From positions 62,001 through 126,000 of the forward strand of contig JAWKHR010000015.1 of NCBI GenBank assembly GCA_041394725.1: DNA of 64,000 nucleotides. Direction: 5' to 3'. Shown here piece after piece: positions 58,056 to 64,000 of this stretch (positions within the stretch are counted from its first letter, which is position 1; every line of letters starts with the position of its first letter). The DNA comes from JAWKHR01 sp041394725. Its GTDB lineage: Bacteria; Acidobacteriota; Vicinamibacteria; Vicinamibacterales; SCN-69-37. Both the position numbers and the translations under genes were made by a program. The notes under the pieces were generated by a model. That model was not told the DNA's origin. It saw only the letters and a program-made list of their open reading frames with translations, and ran no database searches.

Positions 58056-59339
58056 ATGGGCATGTTGCCGGCGGTCATCGTCGCGATGGCGCTTCTCCAG
58101 GCGCCCGGGGCGCCGGCCGGGCCGCCGCAGACGCCAGCCGACTGCGTCCGCGACGCGCGTGCATTCGCGGTCAGCCGCCAGCGCGCCGTGCCGACGCTCA
58201 CGGCCGCGGTCGTGCGGCAGATCGAGCAGGAGAAGATCGCGCGGGCTCGCGCGTGCGCGGCGGCCTTCGACCCGGCGACGGCACCGGCCGACACGCTCGC
58301 CGATCTGATCGCGCTCTACCAGGAGAGCGACGAGCCGGCGCGCGCGAGGGCCGCGCTCGACCGGGCCATGCGCCTGGCCCCGTCGCTGCCGGCCGGGCAG
58401 TACGCCGACGTGCTCCTGCAGGCGGTCGTGTCCGGCCTCCGCGAGCCGAAGTCACCCGCGCGCAACGCGCGGCTGGAGGCGCTCGTCGACCGCCTCGACG
58501 GCCTCTCCGGCGGCGTGCTCGATCGCCAGGTCGCCGCGCACCAGCGGATGAACGGCTACTACCGCGGTGACGACATCGACGCCGGCATCATCCGGCACTC
58601 GACGTGGCTCATCGATCACGGCCGGGTCTTCACGCCGGACCAGCGCCGCGAGTACGGCGCCACGGTGGTCATCGCCCACATCAACATGGCGGAGGCCTGG
58701 GCGGGGCAGGGGCGGACGACGCAGGCCGTGGCGCTGCTCGAGCGTGCCCTGGACGAGTGGAGCGACGTCGCCACGACCCGGCGCATGGTCGAGCCGGTGC
58801 TCGCGCGGTACCGGCTCGTCGGCACGATGGCCGCGCCCATCGAGGCTCCGGTCTGGCTCAACGCCCCGGCCGGCACGACGACGATGCCGATGACGGGCGC
58901 GGTGACGCTGCTCGAGTTCACCGCGCACTGGTGCGGGCCGTGTCGCGAGAGCTATCCGGGGCTGAAGCGCCTGCTGGCGCGGTTCGGCGCGCGCGGCTTC
59001 CGCGTGGTGCTCGCGACCGAGCTGTACGGCTACTTCCAGGAGGAGCGGGGGCTCGACGCGGCGACCGAGATCGCGCGCGACCGCGCCTACTTCGCCGGCG
59101 AGGGGCTCGAGGTGCCCACCGCGATCGCGCCGCGGCGTGCCGCGCCCGTCCGCGGGCCCGACGGCAGCTACGCCGCGACGATGAGCGCCAATGACGATCA
59201 CTACCAGGTCGGGGGCATCCCCCAGATCCAGATCATCGACCGTTCGGGCCGGATCCGCCGGATCCTGGTCGGCTACGACGACGCGAACGAGGCCGACCTG
59301 GCCGCGCTGATCGCGTCGCTGCTCGGCGACGGCTCGTGA
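58056..59339 (+). CDS. Periplasmic thioredoxin-fold protein with helical N-terminal region
   Basis: 427 residues. N-terminal hydrophobic leader (LPAVIVAMALLQAPGAPAG), then about 250 helical, TPR-like residues (LADLIALYQESDEPARARAALDRAMRLAPSLPAGQYADVLLQAV, and AEAWAGQGRTTQAVALLERALDEW), then a TlpA-like thioredoxin domain from about residue 275: VTLLEFTAHWCGPCRESYPGLKRLLARFGARGFRVVLAT with active-site Cys-Gly-Pro-Cys, and GGIPQIQIIDRSGRIRRILVGYDD with the cis-Pro loop. It follows dsbD on the same strand, so DsbD may keep it reduced. The tandem of helical repeats plus redox domain is uncommon. Confidence 0.85.
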   Translation: MGMLPAVIVAMALLQAPGAPAGPPQTPADCVRDARAFAVSRQRAVPTLTAAVVRQIEQEKIARARACAAAFDPATAPADTLADLIALYQESDEPARARAALDRAMRLAPSLPAGQYADVLLQAVVSGLREPKSPARNARLEALVDRLDGLSGGVLDRQVAAHQRMNGYYRGDDIDAGIIRHSTWLIDHGRVFTPDQRREYGATVVIAHINMAEAWAGQGRTTQAVALLERALDEWSDVATTRRMVEPVLARYRLVGTMAAPIEAPVWLNAPAGTTTMPMTGAVTLLEFTAHWCGPCRESYPGLKRLLARFGARGFRVVLATELYGYFQEERGLDAATEIARDRAYFAGEGLEVPTAIAPRRAAPVRGPDGSYAATMSANDDHYQVGGIPQIQIIDRSGRIRRILVGYDDANEADLAALIASLLGDGS

Positions 59340-59348
59340 GCCGCCCGC

Positions 59349-60254
59349 CTACTTGACGATCCGGATCTTGTCGGTCGCCGCGGCCTCGCCGGTGACGGTG
59401 ACGATCGCGAATCGGTCCTGCACCTCGGCCACGACCGCGGTGCCGACCTGCTTCTCCTCGGCGCCGAGGTTCATGCCCGTCACCGGATCGATCAGCGCCT
59501 CGCCCAGGCGGTGGATCGTGAACCGGTCGCCGACCTTGATCCCCGACGAGCGGCCCACGTTGATGTAGGCGCGCTGGCCGTCCACGCGGATGATCCGCAT
59601 GTCCACGCCGCCGGTGCCGGCGGCCTCGGCGACGCGATCGAGCGCGTTGCCCTCGAGCAGCTTCTTGACGACTTCCTTGGAGGCGTCGGCGATCGCCTCG
59701 CTCGCGATGCCCCACTCGTCCTCGCGGCTCAGGTTGGCGCTCCGGAAGCGGACCCCGCCCTTGCGCGCGTTGCCGTCGGCCGCCACCGAGACCACGCGTT
59801 CGGCCGTGGTCGCGTCGACGAACCGCAGCGAGATCGTGGCCTCCGCGTTCGTCGTGCTGCCACCGAAGCTGCCGACCCCGCCCCGCGTCGTGTTGATCGC
59901 GAACTTGTCCACGCCGCCGGTCACGATGTAGCGCACGCCGAGGATCTTGCCGACCTGCGCCGCCGTCTGCGGATCGACCGCGCCGCCCGCGGCCAGCCCC
60001 TGTTCCTGCAGCACCATCGCGAGCCGCTCGCGTTCGACGACGGAGAACCGCTTCGACAGTTCCTCGTTCTCCGAGAATGCCGTGTCGATCTGGTTGCGCG
60101 CCGCGTCGCCCAGGTCGTCCGAGAACCACCACTTCCGCTCGGAGTTGTTGTCGAAGTTCCAGATGGCGATCCGGATCTTGCCCTGGGCGGCACGGGTCGT
60201 GGGGGCCGGGATGACGACCAGGGCGGCGAGGGCGAGGTAGAGCAGCTTTCTCAT
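59349..60254 (-). CDS. CsgG-family periplasmic/outer-membrane protein
   Basis: 301 residues from the ATG at 60254, with CGGAGGA ahead. Signal peptide MRKLLYLALAALVVIPAPTTRAAQ. The CsgG/FlgT-like alpha/beta core is clear: IRIAIWNFDNNSERKWWFSDDLGDAARNQIDTAF, RFSVVERERLAMVLQEQGLAAGGAVDPQTAAQVGKILGVRYIVTGGVDKFAI, and a C-terminal SH3-like part VGRSSGIKVGDRFTIHRLGEALIDPVTGMNLG. CsgG forms secretion pores for curli; family members also include regulatory or flagellar accessory proteins. No curli subunit genes are nearby, so the role is open. No lipobox cysteine is present. Confidence 0.85.
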   Translation of the reverse strand: MRKLLYLALAALVVIPAPTTRAAQGKIRIAIWNFDNNSERKWWFSDDLGDAARNQIDTAFSENEELSKRFSVVERERLAMVLQEQGLAAGGAVDPQTAAQVGKILGVRYIVTGGVDKFAINTTRGGVGSFGGSTTNAEATISLRFVDATTAERVVSVAADGNARKGGVRFRSANLSREDEWGIASEAIADASKEVVKKLLEGNALDRVAEAAGTGGVDMRIIRVDGQRAYINVGRSSGIKVGDRFTIHRLGEALIDPVTGMNLGAEEKQVGTAVVAEVQDRFAIVTVTGEAAATDKIRIVK

Positions 60255-60392
60255 GACGCGATCCTCCGCAGGACGTGTCGGTCGCACGGCCTCAACGGAT
60301 TATCGGGAAGCGCGACGGGGCAAGTCAACGCGCAGCGTTGCACCGTTCTGCACGCGCCGCCACGCGCGGCACACGAAATCGTCAGCGGCGCG

Positions 60393-60419
60393 TGAAGTTC
60401 GTGCGGACGAGGTCGATTG
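60393..60419 (+). promoter_or_regulatory. Sigma28-like promoter of the EF-hand gene
   Basis: TGAAGTTC (60393-60400), 11 bases, GTCGATTG (60412-60419). It agrees with TAAAGTTT-N11-GCCGATAA at 11 of 16 positions and with the motA and GGDEF sites at the local variant T-x-AAG and CGATT. Transcription would begin near 60426, 26 bases before the ATG. Weakest member of the set but correctly spaced and placed. Confidence 0.5.
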
Positions 60420-60451
60420 CTGTGACAGACACGCTTTCGAGGTCACGGCAC

Positions 60452-61357
60452 ATGAACATCGGCGGCTTCTACTCCCAGACCTTCACCTACGTCCGGCTGA
60501 CGGCGACGCTGAACACGTCCACCTCCACCGGCGACGGGCCCGCCGCGGGCACGTCCTCGGGCACGCCCGGCGGGACGTCCCCGACGACCGATACCGTGAC
60601 CGTCAGCGCCGCGGCGGTGAGGCTCTCGGTGACGAGCGCCGCGACGGCGCCGGCCGGCACGCCGGGCGCCGCCGGGGCGATCACGGCGCCGAGCGCCGCC
60701 GCGGCGACCACGGCGCCGGACGCGACGAAGGCGGCCGCCCCTGCGGACGACCGCGCCGACGCGCTGTTCCAGGCTCTCGACGCGGATGGCGACGGGGCGG
60801 TGTCGGCCGAGGAATTCACCGATGGCGCCCGCGATCTGCTGCGCCGCGCCGCCGGCCGCCACGGACACCATCGCCACGGCGACGTCGAGGGCCATCACGG
60901 ACACCGCCACGGCGACCGGCTGGCACGACGGCTGGAGCGGGTGTTCGATGCGGTCGACGCCAACGGCGACGGCAGCGTGACCCGGGAGGAACTCGGCGCG
61001 GCCCTCGACCAGGCCGCCGCCGGGCGGGCGGCGCGGCAGGCCCAGCCGGCCGGCGGGCCCGTCCAGGCCGTCTCGCCGGTGACGCCGGTCGCCGCGGCGT
61101 CGGTGGCCGCGCCACGGGTCGGTGACGCGGCCACGCCGACGCCGGACGCGGGGGCGGAGACGACGTCAGGGGCGGCGAATGGGACCGCGCCGATCGGGAC
61201 GGGGGCCGCGATCACGGCCTCGATCTACACGTTCACCGTCGTGTCGATTGCGATTCAGCGTTACACGAGCCTCGGGGCGGCGGCGCCGGCCGGCACGACG
61301 ACCGAGGTCGACGCCACGGCCGACGAGTCCAAGCCCGCGGTCAGGCCGGCGGCCTGA
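60452..61357 (+). CDS. EF-hand calcium-binding protein with His-rich linker
   Basis: 301 residues from the ATG at 60452 (GAGGT nine bases ahead; GTG 60422 is an alternative). Two canonical EF-hand loops: DADGDGAVSAEE (residues 110-121) and DANGDGSVTREE (169-180), each with acidic ligands at 1, 3, 5 and 12 (Asn at 3 in the second). Between them lies a His/Gly/Arg stretch (RHGHHRHGDVEGHHGHRHGD) that could bind transition metals. Flanks are Ala/Thr/Gly-rich and probably disordered. No signal peptide or membrane anchor is evident. The sigma28-like promoter suggests it belongs to the motility regulon; a role as a calcium-responsive filament or motor accessory is speculative. Confidence 0.82.
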   Translation: MNIGGFYSQTFTYVRLTATLNTSTSTGDGPAAGTSSGTPGGTSPTTDTVTVSAAAVRLSVTSAATAPAGTPGAAGAITAPSAAAATTAPDATKAAAPADDRADALFQALDADGDGAVSAEEFTDGARDLLRRAAGRHGHHRHGDVEGHHGHRHGDRLARRLERVFDAVDANGDGSVTREELGAALDQAAAGRAARQAQPAGGPVQAVSPVTPVAAASVAAPRVGDAATPTPDAGAETTSGAANGTAPIGTGAAITASIYTFTVVSIAIQRYTSLGAAAPAGTTTEVDATADESKPAVRPAA

Positions 61358-61380
61358 TCCGCCCGGGCGGCCGGCCGCGA

Positions 61381-62943
61381 TCAGCGTCGCGGCCCGGCGC
61401 GCCCCGGATCGCCCGGTGCGGCCGCGGCGACCTTCTGCAGCCCGACTTCGCTGCGGTCGAGGTCGATCGTCACCGTGTAGTGCCGCAGGAACTGCTGGCC
61501 GAGGATTCCGCCCAGATCGAAGCCGAGCAGCGCGCTCGGCGCATCGAGATCCAGCACCACCACCGAGGCCTGCTGCAGGCCGATCGACTGCGTGAGCGAG
61601 ATGTCCACGAAGGGCAGCAGGAACGCGCCCGGGTCCCACCCGGCGCTGCCGTAGACCCGCGCCGGCACGCGCCGGACTTCGGGGTCGTCGCCGAGCCGTC
61701 CGGCCACGCGCTGGCTGATGGCCGTGCCCTCGCCGCCCGTGTCGATCGCCAGGCTCGCCATGACGTTGCCGTTGACGACGCCGCGGACGATCGGCAGCCG
61801 CTGCATCCGCAGCGGCAGCCGCGTTTCGTACGTGGCGGGCGGCAGCTGCCTGGCCATGGTCAGCACCTGGTGTTCGTAGTCGATGCGCATGGACAGGCCC
61901 AGCGCGAGCGGTGAGAAGCCCGGACCTTCCTGGCGGGGCAGGCCGTCGAGCGGCGGGCTCTTGATGACGGACGTCAGGTTGCGCACGTGGAGCGGCCCGA
62001 TTTCGAGATCCTCGATGCGCGCGATCTCGAGGCCCCGGAACCCGAAGCCCAGGCTGCCGACGCCCGCCGTCTGGAGGCGGCCCGCCGGCTCGATCGACGA
62101 GCGCCGCGCGATCTCCGGCGTCAGGATGGTCTGGTCCGTCCCGGTGTCGATCGCGAATTCGACGTCGGTCAGGCCGTTCACCCGGCCCTGGACGAGCACA
62201 CGGTCGCCCTCCATCCGGAACGGCACCGTGTAGATCTCGTCCCGGCTGACGAACTCGAACGGCGTCCGCGAGCCCCAGCTCCGCAGGAAGTCGACCTGGG
62301 TCCGGGCCCACTTGGCCATCTCGCTCTGATCGCGCGACGGCAGCCGGTCGAGGTACGTCGCCAGGGTATCGGCGGCGGCGCGGAAGTCGCGCTGCCGTTC
62401 CTGGATGACGCCGAGCGTGTAGTAGTAGGCCGGTTCCTGCGGGTCCTCGGCGATGGCCCGTCGCGTCTCGGCCAGCGCCTCGTCGAGCCGGCCGCGCGCG
62501 GCGAGCGACCGGCCGAGGCCGTGGCGCGCGCCCGGATCGTTGCGGTCGATCGCCAGCGCCTGCGCATAGCGCGCCTCGGCTTCCGGGAACAGGCCGTTGG
62601 CCCAGAGCGCGTCGCCGTGGACCGAGAGTGCCGCGGCCGATCGCGGGTCCTTGGCGGCCACGTCGCCGCCGATGATCGCGGCCTCGGTGAAGAGCCCCAG
62701 CCGGAGGAAGGCCTGGACGAGGCCGGCGCCCGCGCGGACGCGCACACGCGCGTCCGGACTCATCCGCGCTTCGTGGAACGCGGAGAGCGCCTGTTCGTAC
62801 TGCAGGCGTGACATCAGCGTCCAGCCCTCGCGCAGGCGACTGTCGTACTTCGTCTGCGGCTCGGCCGACGCGGTCAGCGACAGCGCCCAGACCGCCAGCA
62901 CCATCGACCCCAGGATCTTCGACCACGACGTGAAACGCGCCAT
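61381..62943 (-). CDS. TPR protein with two retropepsin-like aspartic protease domains
   Basis: 520 residues. Signal peptide ILGSMVLAVWALSLTASAE. Residues about 35-210 are TPR repeats (LYEQALSAFHEARM-like, AEARYAQALAIDRNDPGARHGLGRSLAARGRLDEALAETRRAIAEDP). The second half holds two retropepsin-type motifs, DVEFAIDTGTDQTILTPEIARR and MASLAIDTGGEGTAISQRVAGRL, each Asp-Thr-Gly, followed by strand patterns including LLGFDLGGILGQQFLRHYTVTIDLDRSEVGLQ. In retropepsins two DTG halves form one active site, so this single chain could fold into a pepsin-like enzyme. Natural substrate unknown. Confidence 0.85.
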   Translation of the reverse strand: MARFTSWSKILGSMVLAVWALSLTASAEPQTKYDSRLREGWTLMSRLQYEQALSAFHEARMSPDARVRVRAGAGLVQAFLRLGLFTEAAIIGGDVAAKDPRSAAALSVHGDALWANGLFPEAEARYAQALAIDRNDPGARHGLGRSLAARGRLDEALAETRRAIAEDPQEPAYYYTLGVIQERQRDFRAAADTLATYLDRLPSRDQSEMAKWARTQVDFLRSWGSRTPFEFVSRDEIYTVPFRMEGDRVLVQGRVNGLTDVEFAIDTGTDQTILTPEIARRSSIEPAGRLQTAGVGSLGFGFRGLEIARIEDLEIGPLHVRNLTSVIKSPPLDGLPRQEGPGFSPLALGLSMRIDYEHQVLTMARQLPPATYETRLPLRMQRLPIVRGVVNGNVMASLAIDTGGEGTAISQRVAGRLGDDPEVRRVPARVYGSAGWDPGAFLLPFVDISLTQSIGLQQASVVVLDLDAPSALLGFDLGGILGQQFLRHYTVTIDLDRSEVGLQKVAAAAPGDPGRAGPRR

Positions 62944-63080
62944 CAGGCCTCCTGCACGACGTCGTCGGATCGAGGGGGATCCGGCGACTTCTCCGACGGC
63001 GGCGGGGGCGGCCGCGGTCTGTCAGCGTGGGTGTCCGAGCAGCCTATCACGAGCGCGCGCCGGCCGGCGCGCGGCCCGCG

Positions 63081-63923
63081 TCACTTGACGATCGTCGCCA
63101 CATCGACCGAATACCGGCGGAAGTTGGCGTATTCCGCGGTGCCGTCGATGGTCTGGGTGGCGCTGACCTGGTAGTGCTCCCGCATCCGCACCGGCACCCA
63201 CAGGCCGTCGAGCTTCGGCTGCGCGGCGTACGTCACGTCGAACGTGGCGCGCACGGTCATCGAGTTGACCTCGAAAGCGGTTCTGAGGACCCGGCCGGTC
63301 GCGGCCTCGAGCCAGAACCGTCCCCGCGCCGGGGCGCCGTCGGTCGTCTTGACCAGCCGCGGTCGATCGACCTCCTCGAACTGCAGGATCTGCGCGGGCG
63401 TGTCGTCCACCGTCTCGGACCCGCCGTAGGTGAACCGGCTCCGCGGCTGGGCCTCGCGCCGCAGGTAGGCCAGCGCGAACGTCGGGACGTTCACGTTCCG
63501 GGTCACCGCCCCGACGTTGAAGCGCGCGCTCTCCTCGGCGATCGCCCGGGCCTCGACCAGCATGTCGGCCGACGGGGACGCGAAGAGCGCCGCCAGGCGC
63601 TCGGTCCGATCCCGCACCGGCTGCCGGTCCACCTCGAAGACGTCCCGGAAACCGAGCCACTCGCCGTGTCCGGCGTTGAGCACGAGGACGTCGGATCGCA
63701 GCTCGCGGAAGCTCGACGTGAGGCGACGGACGTACTGCGAGTAGTGTTCCTCCGAGACGACGGCCGAGAACCGGCGGTCGTAGTCGTCCAGGTAGCGGGC
63801 CGCGGCGTCGAGGAGGCGTGGCACCGGGTCCGGCTCCTGCGCCGGGCGCGCCCGCGCCATTGGCGACGCCGCGACCAGGACCATCGCAACCGGGAGCCAG
63901 GCGAGACCGCGCGGGCCAGTCAT
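63081..63923 (-). CDS. Secreted hypothetical protein
   Basis: 280 residues from the ATG at 63923, which begins a signal peptide (MTGPRGLAWLPVAMVLVAASPMARA). The mature part begins with a helix (VPRLLDAAARYLDDYDRRFSAVVSEEHYSQYVRRL) and continues with strands: RSDVLVLNAGHGEWLGFRDVFEVDRQPVRDRTERLAALFA, then RGRFWLEAATGRVLRTAFEVNSMTVRATFDVTYAAQPKLDGLWVPVRMREHYQVSATQTIDGTAEYANFRRY. The second half resembles lipoprotein-carrier (LolA/DUF-type) half-barrels in pattern. No catalytic motif is seen. The last 77 bases of the window, upstream of it, should hold its promoter. Confidence 0.7.
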   Translation of the reverse strand: MTGPRGLAWLPVAMVLVAASPMARARPAQEPDPVPRLLDAAARYLDDYDRRFSAVVSEEHYSQYVRRLTSSFRELRSDVLVLNAGHGEWLGFRDVFEVDRQPVRDRTERLAALFASPSADMLVEARAIAEESARFNVGAVTRNVNVPTFALAYLRREAQPRSRFTYGGSETVDDTPAQILQFEEVDRPRLVKTTDGAPARGRFWLEAATGRVLRTAFEVNSMTVRATFDVTYAAQPKLDGLWVPVRMREHYQVSATQTIDGTAEYANFRRYSVDVATIVK

Positions 63924-64000
63924 GTCCGGAGGATCCCACCATACCACCGGCGCGGGCCCGCGGCGCGGGCGGGTTTCGCATAGACTCTTCAGCCGTCGGA

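Noticed and set aside
60320..60350. CCCGATAA on the minus strand upstream of the CsgG-like gene, resembling a sigma28 -10
   Set aside because: No TNAAG at 10-12 bases upstream (the aligned sequence is GACTTGCC), so only half a promoter is present.

Overview
The window is a GC-rich (roughly 70 percent G+C), densely packed bacterial chromosome segment. It carries almost a complete flagellum locus (about 3.3 to 51.8 kb) flanked by unrelated envelope, redox and hypothetical genes. P-ring and L-ring genes (flgI, flgH), DsbD, an OmpH-type chaperone and a DUF481 outer-membrane protein show a diderm cell. The gene style (a carboxypeptidase-regulatory-like protein, Ala/Pro-rich secreted proteins, many GTG starts) would fit Acidobacteriota of the Vicinamibacteria type, but that is inference and not a marker-gene placement. 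No rRNA, tRNA, CRISPR array or insertion sequence was recognised, and there are no chemotaxis (che) genes in the window.

Layout. 1-3.4 kb: end of a carboxypeptidase-regulatory-like protein, a secreted TPR protein and a class-C beta-lactamase-fold serine hydrolase. 3.35-6.0 kb (minus): a sigma54-dependent master regulator whose receiver lacks the phospho-acceptor Asp, and a GGDEF diguanylate cyclase. 6.0-6.7 kb: a 700-bp divergent control region with a sigma54 promoter on each strand and several palindromes. 6.7-32.3 kb (plus): flgBC-fliEFGHIJ-flgDE-fliKLNOPQR-flhBAFG-fliAM-fliY-like-swrB-like-flgFGAHIJ in nearly overlapping order, i.e. the basal body, export gate, C-ring, hook, FlhF/FlhG and sigma28. 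32.3-35.9 kb: a sigma28-type operon flgM-flgN-flgK-flgL-fliW-csrA, then a tandem GNAT protein. 36.8-40.0 kb (minus): fliC-fliD-fliS-fliT-like. 40.2-49.3 kb (plus): an unknown gene, a nonulosonic-acid (pseudaminic-acid-like) flagellin glycosylation set, a first motA/motB pair and a glycosyltransferase. 49.3-51.8 kb: a second motA/motB pair and a small HATPase protein. 51.8-52.8 kb (minus): an MshEN domain fused to a ParS/MbcA/Xre-like domain. 53-64 kb: OmpH, DUF481, an atypical metallo-beta-lactamase-fold protein, DsbD, a thioredoxin-fold protein, a CsgG-like protein, an EF-hand protein, a TPR/retropepsin-like protein and a secreted hypothetical.

How it works together. The promoters read by eye give a two-tier cascade. 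Sigma54 promoters (GG-N10-GC type) precede the regulator itself, flgB, and the unknown gene heading the glycosylation operon. Five sigma28-type promoters of the form TNAAGNNN-N11-(G/T)(C/T)CGATTN precede the GGDEF gene, flgM, fliC, the second motA, and the distant EF-hand gene. The fliC leader has a hairpin with AGGGA in its loop plus a second AGGGA over the Shine-Dalgarno, which is the two-site arrangement used by CsrA. csrA and its antagonist fliW are 4-5 kb away.

Main oddities. flhA has a frameshift at about 21610 and flhB has a 16-residue out-of-frame stretch at 20292-20340. FlgJ is fused to an M23 peptidase. FlgH has no lipobox cysteine. FlgD is only 97 residues. Two stator pairs with different MotB transmembrane segments are present. 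The MshEN-ParS fusion and the sigma28-linked EF-hand protein are the best candidates for undescribed components.
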